From: Laguncularia racemosa
Taxonomy: Eukaryota > Streptophyta > Magnoliopsida > Myrtales > Combretaceae
Length of the DNA: 64,000 nt
Assembly (NCBI GenBank): GCA_037954665.1
Contig: JBBMOL010000082.1
Coordinates: forward strand, 806,001-870,000
Direction of reading: 5' to 3'
Shown here: piece after piece, positions 1 through 9,926 of the stretch
How positions within the stretch are numbered: the first letter of the stretch is position 1
Layout of the letters: each line of letters opens with the position of its first letter
The notes under the pieces: generated by a model
The model's database searches: none
Told to the model about the DNA's origin: nothing
Seen by the model: only the letters and a program-made list of their open reading frames with translations
Position numbers and translations under genes: made by a program

Positions 1-1140
1 TATGATCCCTACTCGAATACTTATAATCCCGGATGGAGGGATCATCCTAACTTCAGATATGGCACTAGACCACAAAATTTCCAGCAATTCCAACTTAGGC
101 CATCAAACTAAGTACCACAAGCTCCTTCCAATTTAGGTATGTCTGTTAAGGAAATTGTTAAATCGCTAGCTGTTAATACAAAACAATTTCAGGATGATAC
201 AAAGTAGAGCATTCAAAACTTGGAGAACCAGGTAAGCCAACTTGCTTCTTCTATAAACAGGTTAGAAACTTAAGGTAAGTTACCTTCTCGAACTATCTCA
301 AATCCAAAGCAAAGCGCTAATGCAATTAACTTGAGAAATGGAACGAAATTGCAGGGATCAAATAAGAAAGGACACCGATCTAATCTTGAGGAGGAGACTG
401 AGAAAGAGATTTCGACTCCAAGCCAGTAGGATAACCAGACCAGAGGATCCCTCGTTGAACCACCAAAGGTCATGGTGACAGCAACTCCTTTCCCTTCTAG
501 ATTAGCGAAATCTAGGAATGAAGCTAAAGAAAAAGAGATTCTTGAGACTTTTCGCAAAGTTGAGGTAAATATTCCTTTGCTTGATGCAATAAAACAAGTA
601 CCTCACTATGCTAAATTTCTTAAAGAGTTGTGCACTAACAAAAGAAAGCTGAAAGGTAATGAAAAGATTAGTGTGGGTGAGAATGTTTCAGCTATTCTTC
701 AGAAGAAGCTTCCTCCTAAATGTAAGGACCCAAGTATGTTTACTATTCCTTGCAAAATAGGTAATCTTGGAATCGCTAAAGCCATGTGTGATCTAGGAGC
801 TTCGATCAATGTCATGCCTTTGTCTGTTTATCAATGCTTGAATGTTGGTCCCTTGAAGGAAACAGGTGTTATTGTTCAACTTACTGACAGGTCTAATGTT
901 TATCCTGAGGGAGTTCTAGAAGATGTTTTAGTACAAGTTAATGGGTTGGTTTTCCCTGCTAATTTTTATGTGCTTGACATGGAGAATGATGATTCTCATA
1001 ATTTATCACTGATATTATTAGGGAGACCATTTCTTAAGACATCCAAGACGAAAATTGATGTACATGATGGTACCCTCACTATGGAATTTGATGGTGAAGT
1101 GATTAAATTTAACATTTATGATGCCATGAAATATCCTAGT
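1..1140 (+). pseudogene. Element A gag tail and aspartic protease, broken
   Basis: Reading frame 1 runs from the left edge to the N1 insertion. It begins in the region downstream of the gag zinc knuckle (the same part of B lies near 30791 on the minus strand) and enters a retroviral-type aspartic protease. The active-site motif DLGASINVMPLSVY is near 790-830 and the flap-proximal LLGRPFLKT motif near 1015-1040. Four in-frame stops (109, 205, 271, 427) all fall on codons that are CAA or CAG in B, so they are C-to-T changes. The open stretch 472-1140 codes 223 residues and is cut at its Pro-Ser codons by N1. The protease would process the Gag-Pol polyprotein in the particle. Protease identity is firm; function is lost. 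Confidence 0.85.
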
Positions 1141-2178
1141 TGATAGGAATCAAAATCTAACAAGACTTGTCATTAGAGCAAAAACTAAAGGATTTCGAAT
1201 CTTGGCGATGAGGGCCCATTTTGAGCAAATCGACCCTGGAATTATTCGTTTACTAACCTCTTTTATCTTATTAATGTATTTTATATTCCAACAGGAATAC
1301 TTATCATGCTTTACAGGGCAATGGACAAACTCACTTAAACTCAGCTTGTGGGTTATCCATGGACCGACCTGAATCGGCGATGAGCTAGGGCGATGGATCC
1401 TATAGAAGACCGGCATCTTGAAGAGCATTTCTTTTATGTATTGTTCATTTTTATGAACTATTTTTGGTTGTATTTGGTTTTGGGACACTTTTATTTCCTA
1501 GTAATTTTCATTTAGAGTTAGCCACCTTAAAAGTGGCAAACATGTAATTTTGAGTACTTTTTAACCCTAGGAGTAGCATGTATAAATACTTGCTTAAGAG
1601 AGGGTTTGAGGGGGATATTTTGCAGAACAAACACTTCACATTTCGTGAGAGGGCTTAGGGTTTCCTAATTCCAAAATTCTCTTATCAATTTCAATCCCAA
1701 GAAGTTGGAATTGTGGCAAGTGCAACAAGAAGAAATCGTGAGTAATATCGATTCATCTTTGTTGTTGTTCATTTCTTCTCTAGTGAGTCATATCTGGGGT
1801 TGATTTGAATCTTTCTTGGAATTATTAGTGATTGTAATTCGTGGATAAGCATCTTGTAAAGGTTGATTGTTCATTGAGATTGAATGCTTCTTAGTGATTG
1901 GCGTGAATTGGCATTATTGGAAGGATTTGAGGTCACGGTTTTGTGCTTGTCTTTATTGCTTCCTTTGATCTTATTTTACGTGAACTTCATCTTCTCTTGT
2001 GGTTATTTGGTTATTATTATCATTAGAGATTACAATTGAATCATTTGGACAACATATTCCATCAAAATCTTCAAAGGTGTTACGAGAATTGCTTACTAGG
2101 TGGACCGGTTTTGTGATTGATTTGAGATTGTTTTCTTGAATCTTTTAATTGTGCTTAAACTTGGATTTAGGCACATAA
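1141..2178 (+). repeat. N1 5' LTR
   Basis: It starts TGATAGGAATC and is aligned end to end with 4298-5335; both are 1038 bp. The last bases read CACATAA where the partner has CACATCA, so the terminal CA has mutated. The TATA box is at 1579-1588. The LTR belongs to the same superfamily as the LTRs of F and J and the solo LTR at 38671-39555. Confidence 0.92.
1575..1594 (+). promoter_or_regulatory. Palindromic TATA box in N1 5' LTR
   Basis: TATAAATA lies at the centre of an inverted repeat with 9-bp arms around AA; this copy has one arm mismatch (AGCATGTAT against ATACTTGCT). It is the likely core promoter, placed as expected upstream of the R region. The same palindrome recurs in every related LTR in the window. 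Confidence 0.6.
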
Positions 2179-2183
2179 TATTT

Positions 2184-2195
2184 TGGTATCCAAGC
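2184..2195 (+). other. N1 primer binding site
   Basis: TGGTATCCAAGC follows the 5' LTR after five bases. It resembles the initiator-Met tRNA complement TGGTATCAGAGC with two changes. Its position and resemblance support a primer site for minus-strand DNA synthesis. Confidence 0.65.
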
Positions 2196-3341
2196 ACATG
2201 TTGAGAGAAGGGAATTGGTTGTATTTTATTTCGTGGAAGTGATCATGAATTAGGGTTAAGCAAGTGAAAAAAAAAAACGCAATTTGTATTGTTGTTGTTG
2301 TTTTGAGATTGTGAAATTACCTTGGATTGGGATTTGATTTGCTGATTGTTGGAGTTGGTTTGGGATGGTTATTATATCATTTTGTGGTCACTAATTCACG
2401 TGGAAGAGCAGATGTACAAAGTGTTGTTTACTTTAGCAATTTTTGGAACTTGCAAAACTTACCAAAATCCTTGCCGTGATTAGCTTGTAGCGTGAGGAGG
2501 TTATGTAGTTTGTTGTTTTGATTTCCATTGTGTAATTTTGAATTGGTGGAGTACAATTTGCAGATTGCATTGAGTTTTGATTAGTAAGGAATTATTTGAA
2601 TTCAAAACATTTGCAATTAAGTTGTGGGAGTTAATGATTGCTATTTGAATTTGAATTCATTGTTACCAATTGAGGAAGGCTTGCAATTAGTGTTGTGAAT
2701 CCTTGTGCAATTCAGAATTGGAGCATTTGCAAATTCCAGATTTCAAGTGTGTGGAAGGATAAGCATCCATTTGAAATTCAAATACCTTCTTTAAGTTTGA
2801 GAGCAATTCATTGAGTAGCATTGAATAAGTGTTATTTGAATTTGAATTGTTTCTTACCATTTGTGGAGAAGGTTGCATTTAGTGGAGTGATTTCAAATTT
2901 GAATTTTGTTGCTGCCATTGCTTGTGGTTTATGGTGTAAATGGGAGTTGTGTAGTGGCAAGGACGTGTACACCTTGAAGTATTGTATGTAAGAGTGTTTA
3001 AAAAAAAAAAAAGTTACAACGTGTAGTAGTGTTGTAGTGAATTGGTTGCACCGTATAGGAGTGAGGTGTGTGTGGTGGTGTAAATTTGTGGAGTTGTGTA
3101 GAGTAAGGTGCTGCACATTAAGATAAAGTGTGAGTGTGAACCGTGGCAAGAATAATAGAATTTAAAATTCAAACAAGTCATTAAATGTGTGAAAGTAATT
3201 GAAATAGTTACTTAAACACTTGTTGTTGAATTTAATTCTATCTACTTGAAAGTAGCTGAGTGTACTTCATTTGTGGTTTGGTTGTGTACTTGAACCTTGG
3301 AAGTGTGAAGATAATTATTGTTGTTGGGTTTGAAAACAATC
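2196..3341 (+). other. N1 long non-coding leader
   Basis: This stretch of about 1.1 kb is AT- and TG-rich without a credible reading frame. Blocks near 3060-3300 match the leader of F (minus strand, roughly 54600-54900) closely. The leader is therefore conserved in the family although gag has been lost from N1, which suggests a packaging or translation role. No function can be read directly from the sequence. Confidence 0.6.
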
Positions 3342-3779
3342 ATGTCTAGTGAAATGTTTCATTATGCTAATGTATTGCGCCGGACATTGACTACATTTAC
3401 TAGTAAGGATGACGAACAAAGGGAAAACTTGTTCCATACTTCTTGTAGGGTACAAGGAAATTTATGTGTCCTTATAGTTGATGGTGGTAGTTGTACCAAT
3501 GTGGTAGCAGCATCGATGGTATCGAAACTAAAACTTGCTATTACTCCATATCCTGAACCGTATACATTGCATTGGCTTAGTGATCAGGGGAGTTTACATG
3601 TGACCCACAGAGCTAAGGTACCATTCAGTGTAGGGGATAAATACTGTGATGAAATTGAGTGTGATATCTTGCCCATGTGTGCATCTCATATTTTGCTTGG
3701 TAGACCTTGGTTATATGACAGGAGGGTCTTACATGATGGCTTCAGAAATACATATTTGTTTCAAAAGGAGGGTAAGTGA
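3342..3779 (+). CDS. N1 aspartic protease (stand-alone)
   Basis: I chose the ATG at 3342 because MSSEM begins just before the conserved block; an in-frame ATG at 3318 is the alternative. The protein is about 145 residues with the motif IVDGGSCTNVV (catalytic Asp present), then HWLSDQGS, and the ILLGRPWLYD motif near the C-terminus. This is the retropepsin fold found between gag and RT in chromoviruses. It ends at TGA 3777-3779, probably a CGA-to-TGA change, because the homologous tail continues in frame afterwards. No zinc knuckle or RT flanks it. The family call is strong; whether it is expressed is unknown. Confidence 0.8.
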   Translation: MSSEMFHYANVLRRTLTTFTSKDDEQRENLFHTSCRVQGNLCVLIVDGGSCTNVVAASMVSKLKLAITPYPEPYTLHWLSDQGSLHVTHRAKVPFSVGDKYCDEIECDILPMCASHILLGRPWLYDRRVLHDGFRNTYLFQKEGK

Positions 3780-4297
3780 ATTATTCTGAATCCTATGCCA
3801 CCTTCAGAGGTTCATAATGTCCAGCAACAGATTAATCGACCATCCGAGGCTAAGAAGGCGTTGATTCAAAATAATGTCTCTAAGGGGAAAAAGGTATTGT
3901 TGATGGAACAGAGCCAGATGAGTCAATCATTAGAGGGCCAAACTGTTCAGAGACAGTTATGTTCACCTTCAGAGGTTTTAGAGGGTAATGAGCAGTTGGG
4001 CCAACCATTAGAAGACCCTAAGGATCAGCATCATATAGATGAGTCAGAAAAAGAGGAAACAAACTCAATGGAATGGGCTGAGACAGGGGAGACATCAGTA
4101 GACAATGAGTCCTTGTTTGTGTTGCAGATGAGATACATCCTAGAAATGGAGGACAGAAAACAATCACCTACTATGGTATTCTAGATATTGGGATTCTATA
4201 GAGATACTTCTTCAGATGGATTGCTTTTAGAAAATAGAGTCTCTACTGCATTTGATCTGCTAAATTTGAGGACAAATCTTTTTGAGGCCCGAGGAGA
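3780..4297 (+). pseudogene. N1 post-protease tail and polypurine tract
   Basis: The frame continues from the protease past the stop, through a Gln/Glu/Ser-rich segment (open 3795-4184), a stop at 4182, and then a stretch whose end reads DLLNLRTNLFEARGDD. That ending corresponds to the last residues of pol in D and G (DLRTNPFQEEGND). So the segment retains the extreme pol terminus while RT, RNase H and integrase are gone. The purine run 4289-4297 immediately precedes the 3' LTR and is the likely polypurine tract. Confidence 0.6.
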
Positions 4298-5335
4298 TGA
4301 TAGGAATCAAAATCCGACAAGACTTATCATTAGAGCAAAAACTAAAGGATTTCGAATCTTGGCGATGAGGGCCCATTTTGAGCAAATCGACCCTAGAATT
4401 ATTCATTTACTAACCTCTTTTATCTTATTCATGTATTTTATATTCCAACAGGAATACTTATCATGCTTTACAAGGCAATGGACAAACTCACTTAAACTCA
4501 GCTTGTGGGTTATCCATGGACCGACCTGAATTGGCGATGAGTTGGGGCGATGGATCCTATAGAAGACTGGCATCTTGAAGAGCATTTCTTTTATGTATTT
4601 TTCATTTTTATGAACTATTTTTGGTTGTATTTGGTTTTGGGACACTTTTATTTCCTTGTAATTTTCATTTAGGGTTAGCCACCTTAAAAGTGGCAAACTT
4701 GTAATTTTGAGTACTTTTTAACCTTAGGAGTAGCAAGTATAAATACTTGCTTAAGAGAGGGTTTGAGGGGGATATTTTGCAGAACAAACACTTCACATTT
4801 CGTGAGAGGGCTTAGGGTTTCCTAATTCCAAAATTCTCTTATCAATTTCAATCCCAAGAAGTTGGAATTGTGGCAAGTGCAACAAGAAGAAATCGTGAGT
4901 AATATCGATTCATCTTTGTTGTTGTTCATTTCTTCTCTAGTGAGTCATATCTAGGGTTGATTTGAATCTTTCTTGGACTTACTAGTGATTGTAATTCGTG
5001 GATAATCATCTTGTAAAGGTTGATTGTTCATTGAGATTGAATGCTTCTTAGTGATTGGCGTGAATTGGCATTATTGGAAGGATTTGAGGTCACGGTTTTG
5101 TGCTTGTCTTTATTGCTTCCTTTGATCTTATTTTACGTGAAATTCATCTTCTCTTGTGGTTATTTGGTTATTATTATCATTAGAGATTACAATTGAATCA
5201 TTTGGACAACATATTCCATCAAAATCTTCAAAGGTGTTACGAGAATTGCTTACTAGGTGGACCAGTTTTGTGATTGATTTGAGATTGTTTTCTTGAATCT
5301 TTTAATTGTGCTTAAACTTGGATTTAGGCACATCA
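4298..5335 (+). repeat. N1 3' LTR
   Basis: It starts TGATAGGAATC and ends GGCACATCA, followed by the target duplication CTAGT. It is 1038 bp and nearly identical to 1141-2178. Confidence 0.93.
4732..4751 (+). promoter_or_regulatory. Perfect palindromic TATA box in N1 3' LTR
   Basis: The sequence AGCAAGTATAAATACTTGCT is a perfect inverted repeat with 9-bp arms and AA at the centre. It contains TATAAATA, the expected TATA box. Confidence 0.65.
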
Positions 5336-5340
5336 CTAGT

Positions 5341-8300
5341 GATATCTCTGCTGTTTTTGTTGTGGATGTTATTGACCCATTAACATAGGCTACATTTGAC
5401 TTGATAGACGATGATGAGTTGAAAATTGCACTTAATAAGAGTCTTACTATTAATGCATTAAAAACTCTTAAGGAGATGTTTGTAATATCCTCTGATTTGT
5501 AGGACATGATTTGTGAGCTAGAATCGTTAAAACCTATTAGGTATGGTGTGTCCTACATTAATTTACCTCCTTCTAACACAAGACTTCTTCCCTTTATTGT
5601 GCAGGCACCAAAGCTGGAATTAAAACCCTTACCCAAACATGTAAAGTACATCTTCTTAGGAGAAAATGAGACTCTTGCTGTGATAGTCTCTAACAAACTA
5701 AGTGCTTTAGAAGAAGAAAAGTTGATTTGGGTGTTGAGAGAGTATAAAGAAGCCATTGGATGGTCCATAGCAGATATCAAAGGACTAAGCCCCTCCACAT
5801 GCATGCACAAGATATTAATGGAAGATAATTGCAAACCTTCAAGGGAAGTTCAGTGTCGTTTGAACCCGCCTATGATGGAAGTAGTTAAGAAAGAGATCTT
5901 GAAACTTCTTGATGTAGGTATGATCTATCCAATTTCCGATAGCAAATGGGTAAGTCCAATTCAAGTTGTTCCAAAGAAAACGGGCTTAACTGTGATTGAA
6001 AACTCTAATGGTGAGTTAGTTCCTACTCGTGTTCAGAATGGATGGAGGGTTTGTGTTGATTATAGGAAGTTGAATGCGTCAACTAGAAAAGATCACTTCC
6101 CTCTTCCTTTTCTTGATCAGATGCTTGAATGTTTGGCTGGCCATTCTCACTATTTTTGTCTTGATGGTTATTTAGGTTTTCATCAAATTCTAGTGACGTC
6201 GGAAGATCAAGAGAAGACTACTTTCACATGTCCATTCGATACTTTTGCATATCGAAGGATGCCTTTTAGGCTTTGTAATGCCCCAGCCACATTCTAAAGG
6301 TGTATGGTTAGTATATTTTCAGATTATGTGGAGAATATCATAGAAGTTTTCATGGATGACTTCACTATCTATGGTAACTCTTTTGATTCATGTTTGACTA
6401 ACCGTACAAAAGTTCTTCAAAGATGTATAGATAAGAATCTTGTATTGAACTATGAAAAATGTCACTTTATGGTTGAATAGAGTCTAATTCTAGGCCATAT
6501 TGTATCTTCTAGGGGACTTGAAGTCGATAAAGCTAAAATAGAATTGATTAAATCTCTACCTTACCCTGTAAGTGTATGGGAAATTCGCTCTTTTCTTGGG
6601 AGTGCAGGATTCTATCGACGTTTCATCAAGGATTTTTCCAAGATTACTCAACCCCTATGTAGATTGTTGCAAAAAGAAGTGGTATTTGAGTTCGATGAGG
6701 CCTGCAAGCATGCTTTTGACACATTGAGGGATAAGTTAACTTCTACTCCAATCATTCAACCACTTGACTGGAACCTTCCCTTTGAAATTATGTGTGATGC
6801 GAGCAATTATGCAGTTGGAGCTGTTCTTGGCCAAAGAGTTGGAAAAGCTTCTCATGTCATTTATTACGCTTCCAGAACATTGGATAGTACTCAATGCAAC
6901 TATTCCACAACGGAAAAAGAACTCTTGGCTGTTGTTTTTGCTTTAGAAAAATTCAGATCATATTTACTTGGTACTAAGGTAATTGTTTCCTCTAATCATG
7001 CAGTTCTCAAGTACCTGCTTGCGAAGAAGGAGGCGAAACCAAGACTTATTTGATGGATACTCTTATTACAAGAGTTTGATCTGGAAATATGCGATAGGAA
7101 AGGCTCCGAAAACTTAGTTGCCAACCACTTCAGTAGAATACTTATCAGTGAAGGGTCAATACCACTACAAGATGATTTTCTAGATGAGCATCTCTTTTCT
7201 ATCTAAAAGACAATTCCTTGGTATGCTGATATTGTCAACTATTTGGTTACTAAGGCACTACCAAGTGATTTGTCTAGGGCTCAAAAAGAAAAAATTAAAA
7301 GTGATGCTAAGTACTATGTATGGGATGATCCGTATTTGTGGAAACATTGTGCTAATCAAATCATTAGAAGGTGTATTTCTCAAGACGATATTCCTTCTGT
7401 CTTGCAATTTTGTCACTCATGTGCATGTGGTGGACATTTTGGCCCTAAGAGGACAGCTCAAAAAGTGTTAGGGTGTGGGTTGTTTTGGCCTACCTTGTTT
7501 CGTGATTCTTATATGTTTTGTAAGTCCTGTGAACGATGTCAAAAAGTTGGCAACTTAGGACATAGAGACCAAATGCCACTTACCCCTATTCTTGCTTGTG
7601 AAATATTTGATATATGGGGTATTGATTTTATGGGTCCTTTTCCTCTTTCTTTTGGTAATGTTTACATCCTTCTTGTTGTGGATTATGTCTCAAAGTGGGT
7701 GGAAGCCAAAGCGACCCGAACTAATGATGCCAAAGTTGTTGTGGATTTTGTCAAATCTCATATTTTTGCTAGGTTCGGGACACCAAAGACTCTTATCAGT
7801 GATCGTGGCACACACTTTTGTAATAGAGTAGTGGAAAATCTGCTTAAAAAGTACAAGGTCACTCATCGCACTTCCACCGCATACCACCCTCAAACCAATG
7901 GATTGGCAGAAGTCTCAAATCGAGAAATCAAGTCTATTCTGGAAAAAAACTATCAATCCAAGCAGGAAGGATTGGAGCACAAGACTTGAAGATGCATTAT
8001 GGGCCTACCGGATAACTTACAAGACCCCTATAGGTATGTCTCCTTACCGTTTGATATTTGGCAAACCGTGTCACCTCCTTGTGTAGTTGGAACATAGGGA
8101 GTACTGGGCTGTAAAACAATCTAACATGCAAATGGATGAGGCTGGTGAGCACAGAAAACTTCAATTACAAGAACTTGAGGAAATTCGAAGAGAAGCTTAT
8201 GAGAGTACTAAAATCTACAAGGAAAAAACAAAGGATTTTCATGATCAAATGATTTCTCGAAAGAATTTTTCTATAGGTCAAAAAGTATTACTTTATCACT

Positions 8301-8515
8301 CTCGATTGAAGTTGTTTTCTGGAAAACTACGATCACGATGGGTTGGTCCTTTTGTTATCACTAACATATTTTCACATGGTGCAGTTGAGATCGCAAGTCT
8401 TGAAACTGGTAAGACTTTCAAAGTCAATGGTCATCCCTTGAAACCTTTTTATGAAGGATTTCAAGTGTGTAATATTGAAGAAACCAGTTTAACTTACCCC
8501 GAGTATTGTGATTAA
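5341..8515 (+). pseudogene. Element A pol: RT, RNase H, integrase (broken)
   Basis: The frame resumes in register after N1. RT spans about 5800-6450: it has the VCVDYRKLNA motif, and the catalytic FMDDF is near 6350. RNase H lies about 6770-7160: it has DASNYAVGA, but the later TDH-type Asp is Asn (SSNHAVLKYL). Integrase spans about 7390-8470, with the zinc module H/H/C/C (HSCACGGH...CKSCERC) and the catalytic D, D, E at [16 protein letters not shown] and GLAEVSNRE, then the C-terminal [10 protein letters not shown] module. In-frame stops occur at 5386, 5500, 6295, 6478, 7051, 7204 and 8084. An extra A in the run near 7950 shifts frame. It ends at the TAA at 8513. Functions are those of plant gypsy pol; this copy is dead. 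Confidence 0.88.
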
Positions 8516-8523
8516 TTACCAGG

Positions 8524-8575
8524 AACGTCTAGCCAAAGACGTTAAAGAAAGGCGCTTCATGGGAGGCAACCCATG
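8524..8575 (+). ncRNA. Two tandem perfect hairpins after pol stop
   Basis: Hairpin 1 has 7-bp arms AACGTCT and AGACGTT around AGCCAA (8524-8543). Hairpin 2 has 6-bp arms CATGGG and CCCATG around AGGCAA (8558-8575). A poly-A run follows. The arrangement recurs on the minus strand of B at 29560-29509. It is probably an RNA structure in the element transcript; its role is unknown to me. Confidence 0.55.
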
Positions 8576-8820
8576 TCAAAAAAAAAAAATTCAATTTATT
8601 TTATTTTAGTTTTTTTTATGTTTTTTCTTTTGATTAGCTGTAGAAAGGGTACATATCATCAGATGACGCTCTCTCGTGCTTAAGGGGAGAACTCCAATCA
8701 CTTTACACTTTATACCAAGGAAGTAACGGTATTCCTTTTCTCTTATTCTCTAATGTTCCTTATGTTTTTAATTCCTCTTTAATTGTGCTGCATTAGGAAC
8801 AGTGCGGACACTGTTCAAAC

Positions 8821-8836
8821 TAAGTGTGGGGGAGAG
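8821..8836 (+). other. Upstream polypurine-like tract of A
   Basis: TAAGTGTGGGGGAGAG nearly duplicates the terminal tract TAAGTGTGGGGGAATT located 1.1 kb further on. B carries the same pair. It could be a second plus-strand initiation site. Confidence 0.45.
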
Positions 8837-9911
8837 GATAATAAAATATAGAGAATAGAGAATTGACTCATACTTTGAATGTTTGTCCTTAAGCATTATA
8901 TAGCAAATTTTAAGCCAAAATTTTCATGAAATCTGCAGATTGTACTAAATGTTGTAATAAGTATCTACAAAATGTGAAATTGACTTGTTCAAGTGCTTTA
9001 CTCACCTACTGCTGTGATTAGAATACTTGGTTAAAATTAAGTACTGAAATCTTTAAGAAAAAAATTTACCTTGTATTTAGCTTTAGAATTGGAAGTTTAA
9101 GAGTAGGTCGAGTTCTTAAGTGAAAAATAAACAAGTTTACTTCTAGGTTAAATTAGTTACTATATACTCTTTGAAGTTGTTTTTGAAACAATGATAACAC
9201 TTAGTGAAAGAGGTAGAATAAACTTTCTCCTTAGTGATCTTCTATTTTTTTTTTTAAAAAAAGGAAAAAAGAATCAAGCATAGCCATTACTCCAATGATT
9301 CAAGTAATTGAGTTAAGAGTATTCGAACTTGAATGTTAGAGTGAGGAAGAGTCCATAGGGGTATCTTAAAACCCGGTCACTTGAGTGACGAGCTCGGGAT
9401 GTTGCTGACTCGATGAACTCACTATAACGATAAGGGCGGAAAAGGTGAAAGTTCATGAAAAAGAAGCAGGCAAAAACCCGTCAAAATAGATACTTGATTA
9501 AATCAAAAGAATATGAATGTAAAGATCATTGAATGAAATAAGACTTATAATAAAAAGGGAGAAAATCTAGGGAAAGAGTAGATACCATATGCTTTTACTT
9601 TGTGTTGTAAAGATTATATACTTGCTAATATCCAATGAAGTTTAATTGGGTGTTTTTCCTTATTGGATTAACTATTCACTTTTGGAATAAAAGTTCTTTT
9701 GCTAAACATGAGGATTAAAGTTTGTTTTTTTTAGATTAGCTCTTAAATTTTTTCTATAGTAATTTAATCACAGGAAACCAGTTTGGTTGGAGCAGTAGAC
9801 ATTAAAATTACAAGTCATGAATTATAAAAGAATAGATACTTGAAATGATGAAAAGAAATTTCATATAATCTATGATGGATTTCTCAATTGCTTGAGGACA
9901 AGAAAGAGTTT

Positions 9912-9926
9912 AAGTGTGGGGGAATT
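9912..9926 (+). other. Element A polypurine tract
   Basis: AAGTGTGGGGGAATT abuts the TG start of the 3' LTR, the expected place for plus-strand priming. Confidence 0.75.

Larger units (their letters stand above)
1141..5335 (+). mobile_element. Element N1: non-autonomous, protease-only LTR retrotransposon inserted in A
   Basis: Two 1038-bp LTRs (1141-2178, 4298-5335) enclose a 2.1 kb interior. The 5-bp duplication CTAGT lies at 1136-1140 and 5336-5340. The interior has a primer site, a 1.1 kb leader, one aspartic protease reading frame, a charged glutamine-rich tail and a polypurine tract. No gag, RT, RNase H or integrase is recognisable. The leader closely resembles that of F (54507-55575, minus strand), so N1 appears to be a gag-deleted member of the F family. 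I count roughly two dozen differences between the two LTRs, about 2 percent, so the insertion is fairly young. Mobility would require proteins supplied in trans; that is inference. Confidence 0.9.
8516..9926 (+). other. Element A 3' non-coding region
   Basis: This 1.4 kb stretch between pol and the 3' LTR has no long reading frame. It contains two hairpins at 8524-8575, an upstream purine tract at 8821-8836, and a block near 9375-9480 that includes the palindrome GTCACTTGAGTGAC. All of these recur in B (28182-29560, reverse orientation), although B has lost the whole of pol. That conservation suggests cis-acting roles in RNA stability, packaging or reverse transcription. Confidence 0.7.
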
